A stretch of DNA of 64,000 nt, from assembly GCF_002002885.1 (NCBI RefSeq), contig NZ_CP019510.1, positions 682,001-746,000 on the forward strand, in the 5' to 3' direction. The notes beneath the pieces are model-generated. The model did not search any database. It was not told where the DNA came from and saw only the letters and a list, made by a program, of their open reading frames with translations. The position numbers and the translations under genes were made by a program. Of the stretch, positions 1 through 7,772 are shown piece after piece; the stretch's first letter is position 1, and every line of letters starts with the position of its first letter. The DNA comes from Janthinobacterium sp. LM6 (GTDB lineage: Bacteria > Pseudomonadota > Gammaproteobacteria > Burkholderiales > Burkholderiaceae_D).

Positions 1-1473
1 GTGGCCGAAATACTGGGCGGGATCGTCGAACAGGCCCATTTCCTTGCCCAGGGTTTCCGCATACAGGGCCCAGCCTTCCGTGAAGGCATTGTTGCCGCCG
101 AAACGGCGGAAGTTTGGCAAGTCCATCTCTTGCACCAGCGCCAGGTGGAAATGGTGGCCTGGCTTGCCTTCGTGCAGGAACAGGGTGGTCATGCCCGTGT
201 CGCCATACAGTTTCGGATCCGTGACGACGGACCAGAACACGCCAGGGCGCGAACCGTCGGCGGCCGGCGCCGTGTAGTGGTCGGCGGCCGTGTCGCGGCT
301 CAGTTCAGGTTCCAGGCGCAAGTCCAGCGGCGCCTTCGGCACCAGGGTGAACAGGGCTGGCAATTTGCTGTCCAGCAGCACGTTCAGCTTGCGGTAGACG
401 TCGAGCACTTCCTGCTCCGTCTTGAACGGGCGATATTTCGCCTGTTCCGACACCCACACGGGCAAGCCGGCAGCCGGGCCGTTGTAGCCCATCTTCGGAC
501 CCACGATTGCGTATTGTTCCTGGATGCGCGCCACTTCCTTCAAGCCGATGGCGTGGATCTGCTCCGGTTTCAAATCCGTGGTGGTGCTGCTGGCCACACG
601 CGCCTGGTACCAGCTAGCGCCATCGGGCAGGGCGCTCCAGCCGCTGCTCGTGCGGCCGGCCGGCAGGTAATCGCGTTCCATGAAGGTGGACAGGCGCTGC
701 AGCGCTGGCATCAGCTTGGCCTTGATGATGACGGTGTAGGTTTGCGTCAGGCGCGCCTTGTCCGCGTCGGAAAAGCTGGCCGGCAAGTTCTTGATGGGCG
801 TGTAATAGACGCTGTCCTGCGGCGTGGCGCTGACGAGTTTCTTGAATTGCGGCAAGGCCGATTCCGTCAGCGCCTTCGGCAGCACGATGCCCTTTTGCAA
901 GCCGACCCGCATATTGGCGATGGCCTGGTCTATCCAGCCCGGCAACTGGCCGATACGGCTCAGGTAAGCGTCATACTCCTTGACCGTGGTCAAAGGCTGC
1001 GATGCCTCTCCGCCCGCATAATTGGCCAGGGTGACGGGCATGCTGTCCATCTGGTTCAAGGGCAACAGGTATTCGGGGAAGCGCTCGAAGCTCAGCGCCG
1101 TGGCCAGTTCATAGTCGAGGATATCGTAGTTGATCTGGTCCTGGTGCGACAGTTGCGCACGGGCAATGCTGCGCAGGGTCTTCTGGTACTGGCGGTACAG
1201 GGCGAACTGCTTTGCGCGCGCGGCGGGCACGATGGCTGAACCGATCTGGTCGTCAAAACGGTTGTCGCCGCTCTCGGTGGCATTGATCGGCTCGAAACGG
1301 GCCAGCGCATCGTAGTATTGCTCGGCCAGCACTTGCAGTTGCTGCTTCGCCTTGGGCGCGCTGACGGCCACGGTTTTGGCTGCGGGCTGGGCCGCTTGCA
1401 CGATGGGCGCATGGGCGAGCAACAGGGAAATGGCCAGGGTGCCGAGGGTGCCGGCGGCAAAACGATGCTTCAT
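1..1473 (-). CDS. DUF885 family exported protein (C-terminus cut by window edge)
   Basis: 491 codons are visible; the 3' end of the gene lies outside the window. The product starts with a signal peptide (MKHRFAAGTLGTLAISLLLA, cleavage probably after about residue 28), so it should be periplasmic or outer-membrane associated. The motif HEGKPGHH (residues 434-441) followed by EGWALY (466-471) is the hallmark of DUF885, a family with a zinc-peptidase-like HExxx(G)HH motif; most members are uncharacterised. Family members run to about 600 residues, so roughly 100 are missing. The start is ATG at 1473 with AAGGA about 9 nt upstream. Peptidase activity is inferred from the motif only. Confidence 0.9.
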   Translation of the reverse strand, partial: MKHRFAAGTLGTLAISLLLAHAPIVQAAQPAAKTVAVSAPKAKQQLQVLAEQYYDALARFEPINATESGDNRFDDQIGSAIVPAARAKQFALYRQYQKTLRSIARAQLSHQDQINYDILDYELATALSFERFPEYLLPLNQMDSMPVTLANYAGGEASQPLTTVKEYDAYLSRIGQLPGWIDQAIANMRVGLQKGIVLPKALTESALPQFKKLVSATPQDSVYYTPIKNLPASFSDADKARLTQTYTVIIKAKLMPALQRLSTFMERDYLPAGRTSSGWSALPDGASWYQARVASSTTTDLKPEQIHAIGLKEVARIQEQYAIVGPKMGYNGPAAGLPVWVSEQAKYRPFKTEQEVLDVYRKLNVLLDSKLPALFTLVPKAPLDLRLEPELSRDTAADHYTAPAADGSRPGVFWSVVTDPKLYGDTGMTTLFLHEGKPGHHFHLALVQEMDLPNFRRFGGNNAFTEGWALYAETLGKEMGLFDDPAQYFGH

Positions 1474-1551
1474 GCGCGAGATCCTTTGTAAGGAGGGAAT
1501 GAACGGAGGCGTAGCGAGGTCGGGGGTGGCCGTTCAAGAAGGAACAGCCGG

Positions 1552-1567
1552 GGCGTAAGCATACGCC
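1552..1567. repeat. Small hairpin between M48 and DUF885 genes
   Basis: Perfect 6-bp inverted repeat (GGCGTA, loop AGCA, TACGCC) in the 136-bp gap between the two minus-strand genes. There is no T-run, so it is not a convincing terminator; it may be an operator or an mRNA stem in the DUF885 leader. Confidence 0.35.
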
Positions 1568-1609
1568 ATTGCCCAGTGCGTTTGAACAAATTGTGCGGGA
1601 GAAATGTTG

Positions 1610-2707
1610 CTATTTGTCCGCTGACGCGACCAGGGCTTTCATCGCCTGCCAGTGCTGGCTGGCCAAGGGGACACAGGCAGGGCAGGGCGTGGCAGCGATC
1701 AGGCTGCGGATCTGCTGCGCGCGCGCCGCCGTTTGCGGGTGTGAGGAAATCCACCCCGGCACGTTGGCCTTGTCCTTGTCGTCGAGTTTCTGAAAAAAGT
1801 GCAGCATGCCATCCGGGCGGATCTGCGCGCGCTGCAAGGCCAGCAAACCCAGGCGATCCGCCTCTTCCTCCATGTCGCGGCTGAAATACAGGGTGCCGGC
1901 CTGGTGCGCCAGCATGGCGGCCACGGCGCTGATGTCGCCGATGGTCACGCCCACCAGGGCGCCCCAGCCCAGGCTGCTGATCATTTGCCGCAGCGAATGG
2001 CGCTGCTCCACGTGCTGTACTTCATGCGCCAGCACGCCGGCCAGCTCGCCCGGATCCCCCGCCTGGCGCAGCAAGCCCGTATGCACGACGATGATGCCGC
2101 CCGGCATGGCAAACGCGTTGACCGTGTCGTCCTGCTTGACGAGCCAGCGGTACTGGTAGCGCGAGCCGGTCGTCAATTGGCGGCCGATCTCCTGCACCGT
2201 TTGCTGCGCCACGCCGCTCTCGCTGATGCCGCCTTGCGCGCGCACTTGCGCCAGGGCCAGTTCGCCCAGCTGCTTTTCCGTCGACAGGGGAATCAGCCCC
2301 GCCAGCGCGCCGACGGCATGGCCGCCTTGCCACCACAGCAGGGCCGTGGCGACGACGGTGGCGCCCGTCAAACCGAGCAGCCAGCCCGACACCTGCCGCC
2401 GGTTGCGCTGGCGCTCACCCCACAAACGCTGCAGTTGCGGCTGCAGCGCCGCCGGCGCTTCGCGCAAGACGATGGCGATGTCGTCCGCTGTCAGCGGTTT
2501 CAGCGACGCTTGCCGTCCTGGTTCGTCGAGCCAGTTCAGGAACAGTTCCGGCCCGTCGACGCCGCCCACACTGACGATCAGTTGCGCCACGTCGACGCCA
2601 TGGCCGGGCGCATCGATCACCAGCTGGGCGCCAAAGAAATGCGCGCTGACGGGCGTGCCAGCCGGGCCGCCATCGGGACCGGTCAGCAGTGCCTGGAAGG
2701 GCGTCAT
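1610..2707 (-). CDS. M48 family metalloprotease (membrane-anchored)
   Basis: 365 residues. The N-terminal 105 residues form a soluble segment, followed by one hydrophobic helix (about 107-126) and an M48 catalytic domain with the zinc motif HEVQH (residues 228-232). A downstream EEEAD (about 280-284) provides the third metal ligand. M48 proteases such as HtpX, BepA and LoiP act in envelope protein quality control. The N-terminal extension with a single helix is unlike HtpX (four helices) and closer to the YcaL/LoiP type, but without a lipobox. Its start overlaps the stop of the upstream HPP-CBS gene by 4 bp (ATGA), so the two are translationally coupled. Confidence 0.9.
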   Translation of the reverse strand: MTPFQALLTGPDGGPAGTPVSAHFFGAQLVIDAPGHGVDVAQLIVSVGGVDGPELFLNWLDEPGRQASLKPLTADDIAIVLREAPAALQPQLQRLWGERQRNRRQVSGWLLGLTGATVVATALLWWQGGHAVGALAGLIPLSTEKQLGELALAQVRAQGGISESGVAQQTVQEIGRQLTTGSRYQYRWLVKQDDTVNAFAMPGGIIVVHTGLLRQAGDPGELAGVLAHEVQHVEQRHSLRQMISSLGWGALVGVTIGDISAVAAMLAHQAGTLYFSRDMEEEADRLGLLALQRAQIRPDGMLHFFQKLDDKDKANVPGWISSHPQTAARAQQIRSLIAATPCPACVPLASQHWQAMKALVASADK

Positions 2708-3870
2708 GCAGCGGCCTCGGCAAAGCGACTTTCGTACAGGGCCGCCATCAGGTCGGACTGGCTGATGATGCCGGCCAGGCGCTGTTCATCGTCGAGGACG
2801 GGAATGTGGTGATAGCCGGCGTCGGCCATCAGGGGCACCAGGTCGATGATGGGCGTGCCCAGGCGGGCCGTATGCGGCGACGCCGTCATCAGCTGTCCCA
2901 CCACTTCCGGCTTGTCGCTGTGGGACAGGCCGCTGCGCTGCAGCAAGCCGCGCAGGCGCTGGCGCATGCCTTGATAATCGTCGAGGCCGCCATGGCGCAG
3001 GAAATCCGTCTGCGTGATGATGCCGATGACGCGGCGCGCCCGGTTCAGCACGGGCAGGGCGCCTACCTCGTGCTCGCGCATGGTGCGCCAGGCAACATCG
3101 AGCGGCGTGCCGAATTCCACGCTGAGCACATCCTTCGACATGATGTCGGCACAGGTGACGACGCCGAAACGGCGCTGGTAGGCGCGCATTTCCGTTTGCA
3201 GGAAGATCGCCTGCAAATCGTCGCGGCTGATGTCGAGCACTTCGCTGTGCTGGCGCAGTACGGCATCGAGGTCGTCCGGCGAAAAGCCCAGGCGGTTGCT
3301 GGGCACGTCATCCCGGGTGGCGTGCGGATGCGGTGCCACCAGTTGCTGGATGTGCGGGTAACGGCGCCCCGTCAGGTTGTTGTACAGCACGGCGCAAGCG
3401 ACCAGCACGGCCGAATTGAACAGCACGGTGATGAAGACGAATTCAAAGCCGGCCGCATGCACGCTGGCGCCGCCGACGACGGTGGTCAGGGCCACGGCGC
3501 CGCCCGGCGGATGCAGACAGCGCAGGGCAAACATGGCGCCGATGGCCAGGCAGGCGGCCAGGGCCGCCACGCCCACGCCAGATCCCAGCCATTTCACGCA
3601 AGCCATGCCGACCAGGCCGGAGACGACGTTGCCGCCGACTACGGACCACGGTTGCGCCAGCGGGCTGGCCGGCAGGCAGAACAGCAGCACGGCCGAGGCG
3701 CCCATGGGCGCGATCAGGTAGACACTGGCGCTGTCGGGGGCCAGCAGGAAATGGCAGATGAGTCCAGTGAGCAACAGGCCGCAGATGGCGCCCGCGCAGG
3801 CGCGCAATTGTTCGCGGCGGCTGCCGTTGTTTGGTTGCGGCAGCCAGCGTGCCAGGAAAGAAGTCGTCAT
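2704..3870 (-). CDS. HPP family membrane protein with C-terminal CBS pair
   Basis: 388 residues. The N-terminal half (about 20-180) carries four predicted transmembrane segments and the HPP signature (LHPPGGAVAL, about 118-127) that names the family. The C-terminal half (about 235-385) is a tandem CBS pair (ADIMSKDVL...VIGIITQTDF and QLMTASP...LAGIISQSDL), which usually senses adenine nucleotides. HPP proteins have been linked to nitrite transport in plastids, but bacterial HPP-CBS proteins are functionally open. The 4-bp overlap with the M48 protease gene suggests a shared envelope role. Confidence 0.9.
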   Translation of the reverse strand: MTTSFLARWLPQPNNGSRREQLRACAGAICGLLLTGLICHFLLAPDSASVYLIAPMGASAVLLFCLPASPLAQPWSVVGGNVVSGLVGMACVKWLGSGVGVAALAACLAIGAMFALRCLHPPGGAVALTTVVGGASVHAAGFEFVFITVLFNSAVLVACAVLYNNLTGRRYPHIQQLVAPHPHATRDDVPSNRLGFSPDDLDAVLRQHSEVLDISRDDLQAIFLQTEMRAYQRRFGVVTCADIMSKDVLSVEFGTPLDVAWRTMREHEVGALPVLNRARRVIGIITQTDFLRHGGLDDYQGMRQRLRGLLQRSGLSHSDKPEVVGQLMTASPHTARLGTPIIDLVPLMADAGYHHIPVLDDEQRLAGIISQSDLMAALYESRFAEAAA

Positions 3871-3949
3871 GGGGAGGGCGCGTTCGGGCCGCGTTGCTCT
3901 GTGTGAGCCCGATATTATCCCATGCGTTCCATTTCGCTGCCTGCGGGCA

Positions 3950-4240
3950 TTAATCCCCGGCGCAGACGGCGTGCAGGCCGTGCCGCGTCAGCAAGTTTCT
4001 GGCAGCCGCGATGGCGGACGGTTCCCGCTTGCTGCTGGCGCAGGCATAGATGTCATTGAGGACCGTCGCCGCATCCTTGGCCGTGACGGCGGCCATCAGC
4101 TCGGCCAGGTTGCGGTCGGAAAAGTGTTCATACAGCAGGGCCAGCACGGCGAAATACGCCGTGTCCGGCATGCCGCCGGGATAGGCGCTGTACAGCATGC
4201 GCGCGGCGCCGGATAGCGTTGGGGGCAGGGTGTCTGGCAT
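3950..4240 (-). CDS. Hypothetical small protein
   Basis: 96 residues, not recognised. Starting at ATG 4240 (MPDTLPPTLSGAARML), with AAGGAG about 13 nt upstream, gives a compact, mostly helical soluble protein with two cysteines near the C-terminus and no signal peptide. The frame is open further upstream to 4339, but that extension is cysteine- and arginine-rich and looks non-coding. It is divergent from the thioredoxin-like gene at 4395. Confidence 0.6.
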   Translation of the reverse strand: MPDTLPPTLSGAARMLYSAYPGGMPDTAYFAVLALLYEHFSDRNLAELMAAVTAKDAATVLNDIYACASSKREPSAIAAARNLLTRHGLHAVCAGD

Positions 4241-4394
4241 GCTCAAGCGGCTTCTCCTTGGCGTGCTTATACGTTTTCCGCATAAGCACAGTGCAATTAA
4301 ATGGTGGATATTTCCTACAGGTACGCATATTCTAGACAATCACGCCCGCTGGCAGCTGTTCAGCTGGCCTCACGATTTCACTCAGGAGCCCTGC

Positions 4395-4907
4395 ATGCGC
4401 GTTTCCCGTTTCGTTTCCCTTTTCTTTGCCAGCCTGCTGCTTGCCGGCACCGCCATTGCCGCCGCCCCCACACCGGCCAACCCTGTCGCCACGCCGCATT
4501 TGCCGTACAACGCGGCGGCCGACGCCAAGGCCGACGTGGCCCGCGCGCTGGCCGAGGCCAAGGCGGCGCACGTGCCGGTCTTGCTGATCTTTGGCGCCAA
4601 CTGGTGCGAGGATTGCCGCGCGCTCGACAAGGCCTTGAAGGAAGGCAAGAATGCCGAGTTGATGCAACAGCAGTTCAAGGTCGTCAAGGTCGATGTGGGT
4701 AACTTCGACCATAACCTTGACGTGGCGCAAGCCTATGGCAATCCGCTCAAGAAAGGCATCCCCGCTGCCGTGCTCGTATCGAGCGACAATAACCAGGTGC
4801 TGTACGCCACCAAGGGCGGCGAACTGGCGAATGCCCGCCGCATGAGCGAGAGCGGCATTTATGATTTCTTCAAGCAAGCGGCAAGCGTGAAAACGCCGGC
4901 GATTTAA
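4395..4907 (+). CDS. Periplasmic thioredoxin-like protein
   Basis: 170 residues with a Sec signal peptide (first about 23 residues, ending AIAA) and a thioredoxin fold. The active-site motif is NWCEDCRALDK, i.e. a CxxC of type CEDC, resembling the thioredoxin_7 / DsbD-C-terminal group rather than classical WCGPC thioredoxin. The cis-Pro region is represented by KKGIPAAV. It probably acts as a periplasmic thiol reductase or disulfide-handling protein. ATG 4395 has AGGAG at 4384-4388, spaced 6 nt. It is convergent with the chemoreceptor gene. Confidence 0.88.
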   Translation: MRVSRFVSLFFASLLLAGTAIAAAPTPANPVATPHLPYNAAADAKADVARALAEAKAAHVPVLLIFGANWCEDCRALDKALKEGKNAELMQQQFKVVKVDVGNFDHNLDVAQAYGNPLKKGIPAAVLVSSDNNQVLYATKGGELANARRMSESGIYDFFKQAASVKTPAI

Positions 4908-4915
4908 GCGTTTTC
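4889..4915. terminator. Possible terminator between convergent genes
   Basis: Eight-base inverted repeat GAAAACGC / GCGTTTTC overlapping the stop of the thioredoxin-like gene, in the 16-bp gap to the convergent chemoreceptor gene. A-rich and T-rich arms could serve both strands; the T tract is short. Confidence 0.45.
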
Positions 4916-4923
4916 CAACACCC

Positions 4924-6924
4924 TTAAAATTCTTCCCACGCATCGCTGGCCGGCGCTGTCGGGCGCGCTGCGGGTGCCGCTGCCTTGGCCAGTGCCGGGC
5001 GGGCCGGCTTGGGCAGCGCCGGCTTGCGGGCCGGCTGCTGCGCGGCATGCCCGGTTTCTTCCAGCTTGAAGACGCTGACCACCTGCGCCAGCCGTCCAGC
5101 CTGATCCTGCAGGGACTGGGCGGCCGCCGCCGCTTCTTCCACCAGTGCCGCATTTTGCTGGGTGGCGTCATCCATCTGCGTGACCGTGGCATTGACTTGC
5201 GCGATGCCCTGGCTTTGCTCCTGGCTGGCCGAGGCGATTTCTCCCATCAGGTCGGCGACTCTTTGCACGGAGACGACGATGTCCTGCATGGTGGCGCCGG
5301 CCGAGTCGACCAGCTTGCTGCCCGCGTCCACCTTGCTGCCCGAGTCGACGATCAAGTCCTTGATTTCCTTCGCCGCCTGGCTTGACCTCTGCGCCAGGTT
5401 GCGCACCTCGGTTGCCACCACGGCAAAGCCGCGTCCCTGTTCGCCCGCGCGCGCCGCCTCGACCGCCGCGTTCAGCGCGAGGATATTGGTTTGGAAGGCA
5501 ATGCCGTCGATTACGCCGATAATATCTGCGATCTTGTGTGAACTCTCTGTAATCGCGCCCATCGTTTGCACGACCTGTCCGACTATTTCGCCGCCCATGA
5601 CGGCGTGGCTTGAAGCCGACACCACCAGCTGGTTTGCCTGACGCGCGTTATCCGCGTTCTGTTTCACGGTCGATGTCAGTTCTTCCATGGCCGCCGCCGT
5701 CTCTTCCAGGCTTGACGCCTGGGCTTCCGTACGCGCCGACAGGTCCAGGTTTCCCGACGCGATCTGGCTCGATGCGCTGGCAATCGCCCCGGTACTGTCG
5801 CGAACTTCGCGTATCGTCACGTTCAGCGACGCGACGAAGCGGTTGAAGGCGGCGGCCAGGGCGCCGACCTCGTCTTCGGATTCGACGGGCATGCGGCGGC
5901 TCAGGTCGCCATTCCCGCTGGCGATTTCGCTGAGCATATCGGCCGCGCGCGCGACGGGGGCGGCGATGGCGCGGCTGATGACATAAATGATGAGCAGGGC
6001 GATGCCGCCGCCGACCAGGCCGGCGATCAGGGCAGCGATCAGGGCCGAGCGGGTGACGTTGCCCAGCACTTCCGCTTCCGGCACTTCGGCCATCACATAC
6101 AGATTCAGTTCCGGCACGAAGGAGGCGGCGACGAGCTGCTTGCCGGTCGGCGCCGCATAACTGGCATAGGCGTATTTATTGCCGGTCAGCAGAGTCTTGC
6201 TCAGTGCCGTGCTAAAGCCGGGCAAGTCCTTCAATTGATGCTTGCCGTCAGCCAGGGCCGGATCGCGGTGGATCAGCAGGTTGCCGTCGGCGCGCACCAG
6301 GTAGACATGGCCCGTCTGGCCGACCTTGTAGCTGCGGATGGTCTCGGCCATCGCGTCGACGCTCAAGCCCATGCCTGCAATGACGGCCTTGCCGCCGGCC
6401 GTCTGGCCGCGCGCATTCAGGAACAGCATGAAACTGCCCGAGGCCGGATCGCGATCCAGATTGATCGTGTGCTGCTTGTTTTCGTCGAGCATGCTGAAGA
6501 ACCAGTGATCGGCTGGCAGCTGTTTGTCCAGCGTGCGGATCAGGCCCGCATCGGTCATGTACCTGGATGCAGCTTGCGAACTCCAGCTGACGACGGCCGC
6601 CTTGTTTTTTTCCTTGAGCATTCTGGCATAGCGCTGGAAAGTGGCCATGCCGTTGTCGGCCAGCTCCGCGTCTTCCCAGTCTTGCAGAAAGACATCATTC
6701 GCCATCGTCTGCACCACGGACAGCGGCTGGCTGATCTGTCGCAGCACGTCGTTGCGGATTTCGCCCACCTGGGCCGGCAGCTCCTGGCCGACGACGCGCT
6801 CGCGCACATAATCGCTGCTCATGCGCACGCTGAGGAACGAGGAAATGCCCATGAACAGCAGCAGGCACAAACCCATGCTGAACATCAATTTTTTCTGGAT
6901 GGAAAGGTGGCGAAGCAGATGCAT
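4924..6924 (-). CDS. Methyl-accepting chemotaxis protein with CheR-tether pentapeptide
   Basis: 666 residues. It has TM1 (about 12-34), a large periplasmic dCache-like sensor (about 35-300), TM2 (about 300-325), HAMP, then the coiled-coil signalling domain. The highly conserved hairpin tip is present ([20 protein letters not shown], followed by [11 protein letters not shown]). The C-terminus is a flexible Pro/Ala-rich linker ending in AWEEF, matching the xWxxF pentapeptide that docks CheR/CheB in high-abundance receptors. ATG 6924 ([13 protein letters not shown]) has AGGG 6 nt upstream; an in-frame start 15 codons earlier would put a polar tail before TM1 and is less likely. The ligand is unknown. 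Confidence 0.93.
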   Translation of the reverse strand: MHLLRHLSIQKKLMFSMGLCLLLFMGISSFLSVRMSSDYVRERVVGQELPAQVGEIRNDVLRQISQPLSVVQTMANDVFLQDWEDAELADNGMATFQRYARMLKEKNKAAVVSWSSQAASRYMTDAGLIRTLDKQLPADHWFFSMLDENKQHTINLDRDPASGSFMLFLNARGQTAGGKAVIAGMGLSVDAMAETIRSYKVGQTGHVYLVRADGNLLIHRDPALADGKHQLKDLPGFSTALSKTLLTGNKYAYASYAAPTGKQLVAASFVPELNLYVMAEVPEAEVLGNVTRSALIAALIAGLVGGGIALLIIYVISRAIAAPVARAADMLSEIASGNGDLSRRMPVESEDEVGALAAAFNRFVASLNVTIREVRDSTGAIASASSQIASGNLDLSARTEAQASSLEETAAAMEELTSTVKQNADNARQANQLVVSASSHAVMGGEIVGQVVQTMGAITESSHKIADIIGVIDGIAFQTNILALNAAVEAARAGEQGRGFAVVATEVRNLAQRSSQAAKEIKDLIVDSGSKVDAGSKLVDSAGATMQDIVVSVQRVADLMGEIASASQEQSQGIAQVNATVTQMDDATQQNAALVEEAAAAAQSLQDQAGRLAQVVSVFKLEETGHAAQQPARKPALPKPARPALAKAAAPAARPTAPASDAWEEF

Positions 6925-7045
6925 GGACGACCCTGGGAATGGGCCTGCGCGACTGGCAGAGCTTGCCAAACAGGCACAGGCAGTGCGCAGTATAGCGACG
7001 GATAGGGAGAATATAGGGGCGGAATGGCGTATTTAATGTGGATGT

Positions 7046-7061
7046 GTTGCCGTATGGCAAC
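7046..7061. repeat. Perfect palindromic hairpin upstream of MCP gene
   Basis: GTTGCC-GTAT-GGCAAC in the 196-bp gap between the Lrp-type gene and the MCP gene (both minus strand). It has no T tract; it could be a protein-binding dyad for the MCP promoter or a weak 3' stem of the Lrp-type mRNA. I found no convincing FliA-type promoter in this gap. Confidence 0.35.
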
Positions 7062-7120
7062 GATGGCGGGGTGTCAACATGCGCAGTTTTCATGTGCCTC
7101 CATGCTGCACGGAAAAACGT

Positions 7121-7618
7121 TCAGGCAGGCAAGCCGTGGGCGATCAATTCCAGCGGCAATTCCGTGCTGCACTTGATTTGTTCCATGGAAAAGGCGGACG
7201 ACACGCCCGTCAGCTGCACCGCCTTGATGAGCTTTTTATAGAAGGTGTCGTAGCCCTTGATGTCGGTGGTAACGACTTTCAGCAGGTAGTCGATATCGCC
7301 GCTCATGCGGTGAAATTCCTGCACCTCAGGCAAGACGATGACGGCGGCGGCGAAGCGGCGCAGCCATTTTTCATCGTGCTGGCCCGTGCGCACACTGACG
7401 AACACGGTCACGGGCAAGCCCACTTTTTGCCGGTTGACGATGGCCACGCGGCTCTCGATATAGCCCTCTTCCTCCAGGCGCTTGACCCGCTTCCAGCACG
7501 GCGTGCTGGACAGACCGATCTTCTCGCTGAGGGCGGCGATCGACAAGGTGCCATCCTGCTGCAGGGCGGCAAGGATGGCGCAGTCGAATTTGTCTAGCGG
7601 GTTGTTTGGTGAATTCAT
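7121..7618 (-). CDS. Lrp/AsnC family regulator, DecR/CyuR-like
   Basis: 165 residues. N-terminal winged helix (about 10-60, with STPCWKRVKRLEEEG in the recognition region) and a C-terminal RAM ligand-binding domain (about 70-150). As I recall it, E. coli DecR (YbaO, a cysteine-responsive Lrp-family activator) shares the TPCWKR-KRLE segment, the FYK-L region and the end FAMEQIK; here it reads FSMEQIKCSTELP. This resemblance is from memory, not an alignment run. It is divergent from the cysteine-desulfurase fusion gene across 154 bp, which fits a cysteine-responsive regulator of sulfur handling. Ligand and target are inferred. Confidence 0.9.
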   Translation of the reverse strand: MNSPNNPLDKFDCAILAALQQDGTLSIAALSEKIGLSSTPCWKRVKRLEEEGYIESRVAIVNRQKVGLPVTVFVSVRTGQHDEKWLRRFAAAVIVLPEVQEFHRMSGDIDYLLKVVTTDIKGYDTFYKKLIKAVQLTGVSSAFSMEQIKCSTELPLELIAHGLPA

Positions 7619-7772
7619 TTTATTATTCCGGTTTTTGTGGCATGAACATGCTGCATATTACCTTGTTTGCAGTGTCTTTTGGCATATCTTCACGGGCGGG
7701 TGCCGGTAGACTGTTCATACGTTCCAGCCGCCAGCGCTGCCCCTTTATTTATAGAATCCCCAGACTGCCATC

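Noticed and set aside
1..1239. Long open frame on the plus strand opposite the DUF885 gene (412 codons)
   Set aside because: The minus-strand frame has a signal peptide and DUF885 motifs; the plus frame is a GC-rich shadow with His/Gln/Arg-rich composition.
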